Assembly: GCA_017307285.1 (NCBI GenBank)
Contig: JAFKFI010000067.1
Coordinates: forward strand, 1-51,232
DNA from: Alphaproteobacteria bacterium
Lineage (GTDB): Bacteria; Pseudomonadota; Alphaproteobacteria; Acetobacterales; Acetobacteraceae
Direction of reading: 5' to 3'
DNA length: 51,232 nt
The notes beneath the pieces were generated by a model. The model did no database searches, was not told the DNA's origin, and was given only the letters and a program-made list of their open reading frames with translations. Both the position numbers and the translations under genes were made by a program. Positions 25,039 through 34,254 of the stretch are shown here, one piece after another (position 1 is the stretch's first letter; each line of letters begins with the position of its first letter).

Positions 25039-26472
25039 TCATCTGACCGTGGATACCCGCAGCGCGTTCGTTGTGCCGGAGTGGCCGAACGGCACGCCGG
25101 CGGCGACCACGATCTCCTGGCCGTGTGCGGCGAAACCCTCGGAGAGCGCGACGCGCGTGGCACGGTTCACCGCCTCAGACATTGTGTGGACCTCCGGCAC
25201 GACGACCGCATGGACCCCCCAAACCACAGCGAGGCGACGCGCGGTCTCCTCGTTGGGTGTGAGGCCCAGCACCGGCCCCTCAGGCCGCTCGCGCGCAACG
25301 CGCAGCGCCGTACCGCCCGAGGCGGTGAAGGCGACAATGGCCTCTGCGCCCATCGTGTGGCCAATCTGCCGCGCCGCGGCGGCGATCGCACCGGCCGTCG
25401 AGTGTTCGGCTTCGGGCCGGCTCGCGTCGGTCAGCGCACGCCAGCCGGGATCGAGCTCCACACGCGCCACGATGCGGTCCATCATGTTCACCGCCTCGTA
25501 GGGGAACTGCCCGGCTGCCGTTTCCGCCGACAGCATCACCGCATCCGCGCCGTCGAACACCGCGGTCGCGACGTCCGAGGCCTCCGCGCGCGTCGGTGCG
25601 GGGGCGGTGATCATGCTCTCCAGCATCTGTGTCGCGACCACCACCGGCTTGCCGAGCTGGCGCGCGGCGCGGACGATACGCTTCTGCGCCAGCGGCACCT
25701 CCTCGGGCGGCAGCTCCACGCCGAGATCGCCGCGCGCCACCATCACCGCGTCGGACAGCGCCAGGATGGCGTCGAGATTCTCCAGCGCCTGCGGCTTTTC
25801 CATCTTGGTCATGATCCAGGCGCGGCCTGCCACCAGCGCCTTCGCCTCGGCCACGTCCTCCGGCCGCTGCACGAAGGAGAGGCCGATGTAGTTGACGCCG
25901 CGATCGAGCGCGAAGGCAAGGTCGGCGCGGTCCTTCTGCGTCAGCGCCGGGATCGGCAGCACCACGTCCGGGACGTTGACGCCCTTGCGGTCTGACAGCG
26001 CACCGCCGACCACGATCTCGGTCTCCAGCGCGTCGTCCCGCTTGTGCGTGACGCGCAGCCGGAGCTTGCCGTCGTCGAGCAGCAGAGTGCAGCCGATCCC
26101 GGCCGCGGAAATGATCTCGGGGTGCGGCAGATTGACCCGCCGCGCGCTGCCCGGTGTCGGGTTGAGGTCGAGGCGGAACTCCTGGCCGGTCTGCAAATGG
26201 ACGCGCCCACCGCCGAACCGCCCGACGCGCAGCTTCGGCCCCTGCACGTCGGCGAGAATGCCGATCGGTCGGCCGGATCTCTCCTCGAGCTCGCGGATCG
26301 TGGCGATGCTCGCGGCGTGGTCTTCGTGGGTGCCGTGCGAGAAATTGAGCCGGAACACGTCGGCGCCGGCGTGGAACAGGCGGTTCATGATTTCGGGCGC
26401 GGTGCATGACGGTCCCAGCGTGGCGACAATCTTGGTGCGCCGGCGGCGGCGCAGCTTGGGTCGGGCGGCCAT
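25039..26472 (-). CDS. pyk: Pyruvate kinase
   Basis: A 477-residue enzyme with the full pyruvate kinase set: KIVATLGPSC near the N-terminus, FRLNFSHG, the active-site strand IMTKMEKPQALENLD, ARGDLGVELP, and QMLESMI in the substrate loop. It transfers phosphate from phosphoenolpyruvate to ADP. It lies directly after the glycerate kinase gene on the same strand, in the order seen in the tartrate operon of Agrobacterium vitis (ttuD-ttuE). Confidence 0.95.
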   Translation of the reverse strand: MAARPKLRRRRRTKIVATLGPSCTAPEIMNRLFHAGADVFRLNFSHGTHEDHAASIATIRELEERSGRPIGILADVQGPKLRVGRFGGGRVHLQTGQEFRLDLNPTPGSARRVNLPHPEIISAAGIGCTLLLDDGKLRLRVTHKRDDALETEIVVGGALSDRKGVNVPDVVLPIPALTQKDRADLAFALDRGVNYIGLSFVQRPEDVAEAKALVAGRAWIMTKMEKPQALENLDAILALSDAVMVARGDLGVELPPEEVPLAQKRIVRAARQLGKPVVVATQMLESMITAPAPTRAEASDVATAVFDGADAVMLSAETAAGQFPYEAVNMMDRIVARVELDPGWRALTDASRPEAEHSTAGAIAAAARQIGHTMGAEAIVAFTASGGTALRVARERPEGPVLGLTPNEETARRLAVVWGVHAVVVPEVHTMSEAVNRATRVALSEGFAAHGQEIVVAAGVPFGHSGTTNALRVSTVR

Positions 26473-26490
26473 CCTGGCTCCTTGTCGACG

Positions 26491-27765
26491 TCAGGCGATC
26501 AGAATGGCGCGCAGATCGTTCACGTTGGTCAAGGTCGGACCGGTGTGAATGAGATCGTCCAGCGCGGCGAAGAGAGTATAGCTATCGTGGCCATCAAGCA
26601 CCGCGCGGGCATCGAACCCGAGAGCGCGGGCGCGGGCCAGCGTATCGGGCGTGACGAAAGCGCCTGCCGCATCCTCGGTTCCGTCGATCCCGTCAGTGTC
26701 GCCGGCGGCGGCCCAGATGCCCGGCGCGCTGCCCAGCGCCACGGCGAGGGCGAGCAGGAACTCGGTGTTGCGACCACCACGACCTGCGCTTCCGCCCAAG
26801 ATGGTGACAGTGGTTTCGCCACCCGAGAGCAGTACCGCCGGAGCTGCCACCGGTTCGCCATGCGCGCGCACGCTCCGCGCCATGCCGGCCAGCACGGTGC
26901 CGATGGCGCGCGACTCGCCTTCGAGCGCGTCACCGAGGATGAGCGGTGCAAGCCCCGATTCGCGTGCCACCTCGGCCGCTCGGCGGAGCGCCATCATCGG
27001 CGTCGCGATGAGGTGGAACTCGGCGTGCGGCAGGCTGCCCGGCTTCGGCGTCTCGTCCGCCGCTTGCGCCAGCACCGCCTCGACCTGCGGCGAGGGAGTG
27101 ATCCCATAGCGTGCCAATAGCGCGCGCGCATCGGCGAAGCTGGTCGGGTCCGGCACGGTCGGGCCGCTGGCGATCACGGCCGGGTCATCGCCGGGGACAT
27201 CGCTGATCGCCAGTGTCACCACGCGCGCGGGCGCCGCCGCTTGCGCCAGGCGCCCGCCCTTGATCGCCGAGAGGTGCTTTCTCACGGCGTTCATCTCGTG
27301 GATCGTCGCCCCCGAGGCGAGCAGGGCGCGGTTGATTTCCTGCTTGTCGGCGAGGATCAGTCCAGGTGCGGGCAGCGCTAGCAGTGCCGAGCCGCCGCCC
27401 GAGATCAGCGCCAGGACCAGATCGTCCGCCGTGAGCCCGCGCACCGCGTCGAGCAGCGCCCGGGCGGCAAGCTCGCTGTTGGCATCGGGCACCGGGTGGG
27501 ACGCCTCGATCACCCGGATGCGCTGCGTCGGCACCGCGTGTTCGTAGCGCGTGACCACCACGCCCGAGAGCTTCACGTCCGGCCACGCCGCCTCGAGCGC
27601 CGCCGCCATGAGCGCGGCCGACTTGCCGGCGCCGACCACCACGCAGCGCCCGGCGGGCTTCGGTGGCAAGTGGGCCGCCAGCACCGCGCGCGGATCGGCG
27701 GCGGCCACCGCCGCGTCGAACATCGCTCGCAAAGCCGCCCGCGCGCGCGCGTCGTCCCAGCCCAT
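26491..27765 (-). CDS. ttuD: Glycerate 2-kinase / MOFRL-family protein (TtuD/GckA-like)
   Basis: A 424-residue protein starting at ATG 27765, after a GGAG sequence; the upstream longer frame is not used. It has the MOFRL pattern: VVGAGKSAALMAAALEA at the N-terminus, SHPVPDANSELAARALL, LISGGGSALL, INRALLASGATIHEMNAVR, and DTDGIDGTEDAAGAFV near the end. The family phosphorylates glycerate to 2-phosphoglycerate and was earlier annotated as hydroxypyruvate reductase. With pyruvate kinase after it, it feeds 2-phosphoglycerate towards pyruvate (enolase coming from elsewhere). The gene symbol follows the ttu set and is only by analogy. Confidence 0.88.
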   Translation of the reverse strand: MGWDDARARAALRAMFDAAVAAADPRAVLAAHLPPKPAGRCVVVGAGKSAALMAAALEAAWPDVKLSGVVVTRYEHAVPTQRIRVIEASHPVPDANSELAARALLDAVRGLTADDLVLALISGGGSALLALPAPGLILADKQEINRALLASGATIHEMNAVRKHLSAIKGGRLAQAAAPARVVTLAISDVPGDDPAVIASGPTVPDPTSFADARALLARYGITPSPQVEAVLAQAADETPKPGSLPHAEFHLIATPMMALRRAAEVARESGLAPLILGDALEGESRAIGTVLAGMARSVRAHGEPVAAPAVLLSGGETTVTILGGSAGRGGRNTEFLLALAVALGSAPGIWAAAGDTDGIDGTEDAAGAFVTPDTLARARALGFDARAVLDGHDSYTLFAALDDLIHTGPTLTNVNDLRAILIA

Positions 27766-27853
27766 CCGGCGGTCTCCTCTCGTCGCTCGGGAGTATGGCG
27801 AACTGGCCTCGGGCACGCCATCTTGAGCGGCAGAGCAACACCGGAGGTCCGCG

Positions 27854-28165
27854 ATGACTGTCCCGCAACTCGACGACAAGACCCGCACCGAGCTCGAAGC
27901 CGCCGCCTTCCGCCGCCTGGTCGATCACCTGCGCGAGCGGACCGACGTGCAGAATATCGACCTGATGAACCTCGCCGGCTTCTGCCGCAACTGCCTCTCG
28001 CGCTGGTATCGCGAGGCCGCCGAGCAGCAGGGCATGACGATCGCCGACCCCGACGCGCGCGAGATCGTCTACGGGATGCCGTACAAGGAGTGGCAGGAGA
28101 AGTTCCAGAAGGAATCGACGCCCGAGCAAAAGGCGGCGTTCGCCAGGGCCAACCCGAATCATTGA
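27854..28165 (+). CDS. DUF1244 family protein
   Basis: A 103-residue protein with the family signature LMNLAGFCRNCLSRWY near residues 38-53 (two cysteines spaced by two residues) and a C-terminal YGMPYKEWQEKFQ stretch. The family is common in alpha- and gammaproteobacteria and its role is unknown. It is divergent from the glycerate kinase, with an 88-bp intergenic region. ATG 27854 is preceded by GGAGG. Confidence 0.85.
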   Translation: MTVPQLDDKTRTELEAAAFRRLVDHLRERTDVQNIDLMNLAGFCRNCLSRWYREAAEQQGMTIADPDAREIVYGMPYKEWQEKFQKESTPEQKAAFARANPNH

Positions 28166-28225
28166 CCGCGCCCCGCCCGGAAGGCTAGACCCGCCGCCCT
28201 TGCCAGACCAACGGGGGTGAGCGGG

Positions 28226-28516
28226 ATGGCCCTGGATTCGACCGACACCAAGCTCGACGACGCCAAGCCGGACGATATGAAGACCGGCGGTATTGCGGTC
28301 GAGCGTCTGCGCAGCCTGATCGACCGCATCGAGCGACTCGAGGAGGAGCGCAAGGCGCTCGGCAGCGACATCAAGGACATCTACGCCGAGGCGAAATCCG
28401 CCGGCTTCGACGTCAAGGTGATGCGCCAGCTCATCCGCATCCGCAAGCAGGAGCCGGCCGAGGTCGAGGAGCAGGAAACGCTGCTCGATGTGTATCGCCG
28501 CGCGCTCGGGATGTAG
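28226..28516 (+). CDS. gapR: Nucleoid-associated protein GapR (DUF2312)
   Basis: A 96-residue protein from ATG 28226 (an in-frame GTG nine bases before is also possible). The conserved core VERLRSLIDRIERLEEERKA, then SDIKDIYAEAKSAGFDVKVM and RQLIRIRKQ, is the GapR/DUF2312 signature. In Caulobacter GapR is a tetramer that encircles overtwisted DNA ahead of replication and transcription. The short acidic N-terminal extension is normal for the family. It is 60 bp after DUF1244 and 67 bp before rmuC. Confidence 0.9.
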   Translation: MALDSTDTKLDDAKPDDMKTGGIAVERLRSLIDRIERLEEERKALGSDIKDIYAEAKSAGFDVKVMRQLIRIRKQEPAEVEEQETLLDVYRRALGM

Positions 28517-28583
28517 CGCGGTCTCTTGCGAAACGGGCGTCGGACTTCGTACGGTCGGCGCCTATGCGACTTGGTGAAATGCA

Positions 28584-29981
28584 ATGGATGCGCTGCCGGC
28601 GGCCCTGATGCAGTTGCCGTCGGCCGTGATCATCGGGGCCGGGTTCGTCCTGTTGTCGCTTGCGCTGCTAGCCGCGGCGGGCGCCGGGCGGCGCAGGATG
28701 GCCGACCGTCTGGATGCGTTGGAGCGCCGTGTGCGTGAGGACGGCGACGCGCTCCGGCGTGCGTTGACCGAACTGGATCAGGGGCTGCGCCGCGAGATGG
28801 CAGAGAGCGCCGGCCGCGGGTTTGCTGGTGCGTTCGACAAGGTGCAGGAGGGCGCGCGCGAGCAGGGTGTGGTGCTGCAGCGCTTCAACCTCGCGACACA
28901 GACCAGCCTCACCGAATTGCGCACCGATATCGCCGACCGGCTTCGTGCCGGATTCGACCGCTTCGCCGAGCAGAACCGCGCAGACCAGGAGCAGCTGCGC
29001 GCGCGCGTCGACCAGAAGCTGGAAGCGATCCGCACGGGCAACGAGGCCAAGCTCGATCAAATGCGTGCTGCGGTCGACGAGCAGCTGCAGGCGGCGCTGG
29101 AGAAGCGCGTCGGCGAGAGCTTCAAGCAGGTCGCGGAGCAGTTCGCGCAAGTGCAGCAGGCGATCGGCCAGGTGCAGACCGTTGCCGGCCAGGTCGGCGA
29201 CCTGAAGCGGCTGTTCTCGAATGTGAAGGCGCGCGGCGTGTGGGGAGAGGCGCAGCTCGACGCGGTGCTGGAGGACGTGCTGCCGCATGGTTACGAGCGC
29301 AATTTCCGCGTGCGCGAGGGCAGCGCCGAGGCGGTGGAGTTCGCGCTCAGGATGCCGCTCAAGGATCGCGACGAGCAGGTCTATCTCCCGGTGGACAGCA
29401 AGTTCCCGACCGAGGATTACGACCGCCTGCTGCTCGCCGCAGAGACGGCCGACAAGGAGGCGGAGCAGGCGGCCCGCCGCGCGCTGGAGCGCCGCATACG
29501 CGAGGAGGCTCAGCGCATCTCGGGCAAATACATCTCGCCGCCGCGCACGGTGGATTTCGCGATCATGTATCTACCCACCGAGGGGCTGTTCTCCGAGGTG
29601 AACCGCGTGGCGGGGCTCGTCGAGTTCGTCCGCCGCGACCACCGCGTCATGGTGATCGGCCCGAGCCTGTTGCCGGCGCTGCTCCACACGGTCCGCATCG
29701 GCCAGCTCTCGATGGTGCTGGAGCGCCGCAGCGGCGACATCGCCGCCATGTTGAGCGCGGTGAAAACCGAATGGAGCAAGCTCGGCAAGGCGCTCGACGG
29801 CATGGCCGATCGGGCGGAGAAGCTGAGCAAGAGCATCGATGATACGCGCGTCCGCACGCGACAAGTAGGCAAGAAGCTCGGCGGAGTACTGACCATCGAG
29901 CCCGGTCACGCCGACCGGCTGCTCGGCTTCGCGACGGAAGAAAAGGCGGCGTTGGGCGAGGAAGTCGAGGACGTCGACTGA
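28584..29981 (+). CDS. rmuC: DNA recombination protein RmuC
   Basis: A 465-residue protein: a membrane-spanning N-terminus (about residues 9-31), a long coiled coil to about 200, then the RmuC domain with RLFSNVKARGVWGEAQLDAV and LPVDSKFPTEDYDRLL, VDFAIMYLPTEGLFSE, and a C-terminal charged tail. RmuC limits recombination and inversion at repeats and resembles restriction-type nuclease folds. It starts 67 bp after gapR and converges on the PEP-CTERM gene, with 16 bp between the stops. Confidence 0.92.
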   Translation: MDALPAALMQLPSAVIIGAGFVLLSLALLAAAGAGRRRMADRLDALERRVREDGDALRRALTELDQGLRREMAESAGRGFAGAFDKVQEGAREQGVVLQRFNLATQTSLTELRTDIADRLRAGFDRFAEQNRADQEQLRARVDQKLEAIRTGNEAKLDQMRAAVDEQLQAALEKRVGESFKQVAEQFAQVQQAIGQVQTVAGQVGDLKRLFSNVKARGVWGEAQLDAVLEDVLPHGYERNFRVREGSAEAVEFALRMPLKDRDEQVYLPVDSKFPTEDYDRLLLAAETADKEAEQAARRALERRIREEAQRISGKYISPPRTVDFAIMYLPTEGLFSEVNRVAGLVEFVRRDHRVMVIGPSLLPALLHTVRIGQLSMVLERRSGDIAAMLSAVKTEWSKLGKALDGMADRAEKLSKSIDDTRVRTRQVGKKLGGVLTIEPGHADRLLGFATEEKAALGEEVEDVD

Positions 29982-29997
29982 CCTCGCCCGCGCGGCC

Positions 29998-30894
29998 TTA
30001 CGCGGAGCGGCGCGACCGCCGGCGCGCGACCACCCCGAGTCCGAGCAAACCCGTCCCGAGCAGGGCGAAGGAAGCCGGTTCCGGGACGGATGTCGCCGCG
30101 AGATCGGCGGCCGTCGTCGCCACGGGATCGGCGCCGGCGGGCGCGGCCAGCGCCGCGAACTGCGCGGCGGCGTTCTTGTTCTTGCCCTTTCCCCGAGCCG
30201 AATCGAGCCGGCCGGTGATCCCTGTGTCGGTCTTGACCTGGATCGTGGTGGGCGAGGTGAAGTCGTACTGGCCGGGCACGTGCAGGACGTCGAAGTCGAA
30301 GCCTGAGAGCGGGCCGACGACGAACTGGGGCTTCACCTGGTCGATCGAGGCGGCGACGCTGCCTGCGATGGCCCCGGTGGTGCCCGACAGATTGAGCTGG
30401 CCGTTGAGGAGCGAACCCTGCTCGAGCGTCGTCACCCGGCTGAGCGATCCGCCGACGAGGGCGGCGCCCGTGGCCGGGTCGAACGTGCCGAAGCTCGCAA
30501 GCCCGTTGTAGCCGACGATCTGGTAGTCGAGCTGCCCATAGACGGCGTTGAGGCCGCCATCGGCGGTGGGCGTCACCGTGCCCGTCGAGCTGAACCAGAC
30601 ATAGGCGCCCCAGCCCTTGCCAGTTGAATCGTTGAACCCCTTGGGCGTCACGGTGGCGCCATTCAGCGTGAAGCCCATGACCGGCAGGTAGCCCGAGTCG
30701 AAGAATGTGCCCGCCTGCATGTCTATCACGACCTGCGAGTAGTCGCCGAGCAGCATCGTATCGGCGCTGAACTTCGTGCCATTGAGCTTTACCGCGTTCG
30801 GGTTCCACGAGAAGATGTCACCCGCCTGCGCCGCGCCGAAGGAGGCAAGGCTGGCGGTGGCGGCAAGGATGGTGAGCTTAGCCGGCAGGTACAT
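29998..30894 (-). CDS. PEP-CTERM sorting-domain protein
   Basis: A 298-residue exported protein from ATG 30894 (the upstream extension is not used). It has a signal peptide ending AQA before GDIFS, a beta-rich body with many Thr, Ser, Gly and Asn, an FDFDVLHVPGQYDF repeat-free region, and at the C-terminus the PEP-CTERM signal: VPEPASFALLGTGLLGLG, then a basic RRRSRR tail. Exosortase normally recognises this signal and processes or anchors the protein at the surface, often in exopolysaccharide. No exosortase gene is inside the window. Function of the body is unknown. Confidence 0.88.
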   Translation of the reverse strand: MYLPAKLTILAATASLASFGAAQAGDIFSWNPNAVKLNGTKFSADTMLLGDYSQVVIDMQAGTFFDSGYLPVMGFTLNGATVTPKGFNDSTGKGWGAYVWFSSTGTVTPTADGGLNAVYGQLDYQIVGYNGLASFGTFDPATGAALVGGSLSRVTTLEQGSLLNGQLNLSGTTGAIAGSVAASIDQVKPQFVVGPLSGFDFDVLHVPGQYDFTSPTTIQVKTDTGITGRLDSARGKGKNKNAAAQFAALAAPAGADPVATTAADLAATSVPEPASFALLGTGLLGLGVVARRRSRRSA

Positions 30895-30993
30895 TCGTAT
30901 GTCTTTCCCCGTTTCGGCCCGGGTAACACGGACATGCCGGGGAGGCAAAATAGGGGGACCATAGCGATAAGCTGCGGCCGCGCGTCGACGACA

Positions 30994-32373
30994 TCACTCC
31001 GCGGCCGAGGGCATCGACTGCCGTAGCCGCAACATACTCACTCCCGCCGCACCAACGGAGAAGCCGGCGCCGACCAGCAGCGTGAGCGTGGTGCCATGTG
31101 TGGGCGCTAGGCCGAAGATGACGGCCACCAGAGCCGCGCCGCTGGTCTGGCCTAGCAGGCGGGCGGTCGACAGCATCCCGCCGGCGGCGCCGCTGCGCGA
31201 GCGGGGCGAGGCGCCGATCATCGCGCGGTTGTTGGGCGTCTGGAACAGCCCGAAGCCGAAGCCGCACACCGCCATGCGCCAGATGATGTCGATGGTCTCG
31301 GGATGCGCCGGCAGCGTCGCGAGCAGCACGAGGCCGGCGGCCATCGCCAGCAAGCCCGCCCCGCCGAGCGCGCCGGCGGGATAGCGGTCGGCGAGCCAGC
31401 CGGCGATCGGCGCCACGATCGCGGTGGTCAGAGGCCAGGGCGTCATCAGCAGCCCGGTCGCCACCTGCGAGCGGCCAAGCGCGTCCTGCAGGTAGAAGGG
31501 CAGCGAGACGTAGGCCAAGGTCTGCGCGGCGAAGGAGCAGATCGAGGTAGCGATCGACAGCGCGAAGATCGGGATGCGCAGCAGGTCGACCGGCAGCAGC
31601 GGCGAGGAGCGCGACAGTTGACGGCGCACCAGCAGCCAACCCGCCGCACCGGAGATCACCAGCTCCAGCGTCACCAGCACCGTGTTCTCGCCCTGGCCGA
31701 GCCCGTCGATCGCGACGATCAGCAGGCCAAGGGTGAGCGCGTTCAGCCCGGCGCTCAGCCCATCGAAGCGATGCGGCGAGCGCGCGGTGCGGGGCAGGGT
31801 GCGCAAGCCGAGCAGCAGCGCCGCGAGGCCGATCGGGACATTGACGTAGAACAGGAACTGCCAGGGTGCGACGGAGAGAATGCCCGAGGCGACGGTCGGG
31901 CCGATCGCCGAGGACACCGCGACGATCAGCGCGTTGATCCCCATTGCCGTGCCCAGCAATCGGCGCGGGTAGATGAAGCGGATCAGGGCGGTGTTGACGC
32001 TCATCACGCCCGACGCGCCGAAGCCCTGCACCATACGCGCCAGCGCCAGGGTTACGAGCGAATCCGATCGCGCGCAGAGCAGCGAGGCGAGCGTGAATAC
32101 CACGAGCCCGGCCTGATACACGCGCCGATAGCCGATGATGTCGCCGAGAGCCGCGAACGGCAGTAGCGAGATGGTGACGGCGAGCTGGTAGGCGTTGACC
32201 ACCCAGATCGAGCCCGCCGGACTGGCGTTCACATCGCGCGCGATGGTCGGCAAGGCGACGTTGGCGATCGCGCCGTCGAGCACCGCCATGACGAGGCCGA
32301 GCGCTATGGTGAGGATCGCCCAGTAGCGCTGCGGGATGGGTAGACCGTCCTTGGCCTCGCTGGTGCTGTCCAT
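30994..32373 (-). CDS. DHA2-type MFS efflux transporter (EmrB/QacA)
   Basis: A 459-residue membrane protein with about 14 hydrophobic segments. It has the IANVALPTIARDVNAS and WVVNAYQLAVTISLLPFAALGD blocks (motif D1/A region), GRRVYQ-like GYRRVYQ, and LARMVQGFGASGVMSV, all typical of drug:H+ antiporters of the EmrB/QacA type. It is likely to export a toxic compound or siderophore-like molecule; substrate unknown. No regulator gene such as TetR or MarR is adjacent. Confidence 0.9.
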   Translation of the reverse strand: MDSTSEAKDGLPIPQRYWAILTIALGLVMAVLDGAIANVALPTIARDVNASPAGSIWVVNAYQLAVTISLLPFAALGDIIGYRRVYQAGLVVFTLASLLCARSDSLVTLALARMVQGFGASGVMSVNTALIRFIYPRRLLGTAMGINALIVAVSSAIGPTVASGILSVAPWQFLFYVNVPIGLAALLLGLRTLPRTARSPHRFDGLSAGLNALTLGLLIVAIDGLGQGENTVLVTLELVISGAAGWLLVRRQLSRSSPLLPVDLLRIPIFALSIATSICSFAAQTLAYVSLPFYLQDALGRSQVATGLLMTPWPLTTAIVAPIAGWLADRYPAGALGGAGLLAMAAGLVLLATLPAHPETIDIIWRMAVCGFGFGLFQTPNNRAMIGASPRSRSGAAGGMLSTARLLGQTSGAALVAVIFGLAPTHGTTLTLLVGAGFSVGAAGVSMLRLRQSMPSAAE

Positions 32374-32446
32374 GCGCCTCCTGAGCCCCGGTGAGGGCGG
32401 AACGCGCGCTTCTAGCAGCCGGGCGGCGGGGCGGAAGGCCGGGCTG

Positions 32447-34153
32447 TCATGCCCTCACGGCATGACCCGTGTGTTCTCGGAGGACCAGCAGGCGGCGGAT
32501 CTTGTGCGTCGGCGTGAGCAGGCCGTTCTCGACGGTAAAGGCTCCGACCACGCGATGACGTCGGATGCGCTCCGTGATCGAGAGCCGCAGATTCGCTCGG
32601 GCGACCGCGACCGATACCGCCACCTCGTCGAACCCCTCCTCCGGAACGACCAGCGCGGTGAGACCCGAGCGGCCCTCGCCGACCACCACCGCCTGGGCGA
32701 TCTCGGGCTCGGCCATCAGCATCCCCTCGATCTTCGCCGGGGAAACATTCTCACCGCCCGAAAGCACGATCATGTCGCGCTTGCGGTCGGTAATGCGGAG
32801 GTAGCCGTCGGCGTCGAGCACGCCGATGTCGCCTGTGTGCAGCCAGCCGTCCTGGATCACCGCGCGGGTCGCCTCGGGCTGGCCCCAATAGCCGTCCATC
32901 ACCAGCTCGCCGCGCACCAGGATCTCGCCGTCCTCGGCGATCCGCAGCTCGACCCCATCAAGCACGCGGCCCACCGTGTCGATGCGGATGGCCTCGGGCG
33001 GGTTGGCGCTGATCACCGGGCCGGCCTCGGTCTGGCCGTAGCCCTGCATCACGGGGATGCCCATTGCCTGAAAGAATTTTCCCACCTCGGGCTCCAGCCG
33101 GGCGCCGCCCGACATCGCGGCCTTGAGCCGGCCGCCGAACCGGCCCCGCACGCGGCGGCGGACTAGCACGTCCAGCAGCGGGTCCATGCTCCGTTCGGCG
33201 ATGCCGAGTTCGCCGTCCAGCTTTTGCAGCCCGTTGCTCAGGGCACGCTCGAACAACGCCTGCTTCCAGGCCGGCTCACGCTTCACCTGGCCGAGCACCC
33301 GCGCCCGGATCGCCTCCAGGATGCGTGGCACCACGGTCATGATGGTCGGCCGCACGGTCAGGAGATCGGTCGCGATGTGCTCGACGCCGCGCGCGTAGAC
33401 CACCTCGGTGCCCACGCTGAGGAGAAAAAATTGGCCGCCCGTGTGTTCATATGAATGCGATAGCGGCAGGAAGGAGAGATACACCTCGTCCTTGAGCCGC
33501 AAGGGCCGGAACAGCTCGAACGCCCCGCGGCAGTTCGACAGGATGGAGCGGTGCGGCAGCATGACGCCCTTGGGTGCGCCACCGGTACCCGAGGTGTAGA
33601 TCAGGCAGGCGAGCGCTCCCGGCGGAATATCGGCAGCCTCGAAAGCGATGTCGTCCGCCGGCAGATCGTCGGCGACGAGGTCGGCCCACGGCAGGAGCCG
33701 GGTTTTTCCCGACGCCTCCGGCACCCCGTCCATCGTCAGCAGCAGGTCGAGCCCGCCGGGGGTCTGCGCGCCGGCCGCCAACAGGCGCATCGCGAGGGTC
33801 TCGGAAGAGACGATGGCGGCCTGGGCGCCGCTGTCACGCAGGACGTGGGCGTGGTCGGCGACCGTGTTGGTGGTGTAGGCCGGCACCGGCACGGCGCGAA
33901 TTGCCATCAGCGCGGTCTCGGCGATGGGGTATTCTGGGCGGTTCTCGCTGGCGATCACCACGCGGTCTCCGGCCGAGATGCCCGCCGCCCGCAGCTGGCG
34001 CGCCGCCGCGGCCGCCTTGCGCGCGAAGCGGCCCCAGGTCGTGCCCTGCCAATGGCCATCGCGGAAGACACGCAGCATGGGCTTGTCCGGCCAGCTGCGC
34101 GCCAGCCCGAACATCATCGCGGCCAGGTTCGGCCATTGCGGGTATCTGTCCAA
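32447..34153 (-). CDS. Long-chain acyl-CoA synthetase / AMP-dependent ligase
   Basis: A 568-residue adenylate-forming enzyme. The P-loop-like phosphate-binding motif reads LIYTSGTGGAPKGVMLPHRS near residue 187; QGYGQTEAGPVIS near 370 and DGYLRITDRKRDMIVLSGGE near 450 are the other core motifs. Length and the linker sequence match FadD15-type ligases that activate long-chain fatty acids. It is isolated, with no beta-oxidation genes nearby. ATG at 34153 is the first possible start and the 101 bp to the divergent pepF carries both promoters. Confidence 0.9.
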   Translation of the reverse strand: MDRYPQWPNLAAMMFGLARSWPDKPMLRVFRDGHWQGTTWGRFARKAAAAARQLRAAGISAGDRVVIASENRPEYPIAETALMAIRAVPVPAYTTNTVADHAHVLRDSGAQAAIVSSETLAMRLLAAGAQTPGGLDLLLTMDGVPEASGKTRLLPWADLVADDLPADDIAFEAADIPPGALACLIYTSGTGGAPKGVMLPHRSILSNCRGAFELFRPLRLKDEVYLSFLPLSHSYEHTGGQFFLLSVGTEVVYARGVEHIATDLLTVRPTIMTVVPRILEAIRARVLGQVKREPAWKQALFERALSNGLQKLDGELGIAERSMDPLLDVLVRRRVRGRFGGRLKAAMSGGARLEPEVGKFFQAMGIPVMQGYGQTEAGPVISANPPEAIRIDTVGRVLDGVELRIAEDGEILVRGELVMDGYWGQPEATRAVIQDGWLHTGDIGVLDADGYLRITDRKRDMIVLSGGENVSPAKIEGMLMAEPEIAQAVVVGEGRSGLTALVVPEEGFDEVAVSVAVARANLRLSITERIRRHRVVGAFTVENGLLTPTHKIRRLLVLREHTGHAVRA

Positions 34154-34254
34154 GTCGCCTCCATCGACAGGGGTTGCAGCCCGCGCAACCCTTTGACGCC
34201 GCTCCCTACAACCTTACATGCAGCAGGGAAACAGCAGGACAGGACCCGCCTCCG

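Noticed and set aside
27185-28162. A 325-aa minus-strand frame spanning the glycerate kinase start and DUF1244
   Set aside because: It is antisense to DUF1244 and out of frame with the kinase, with low-complexity translation.
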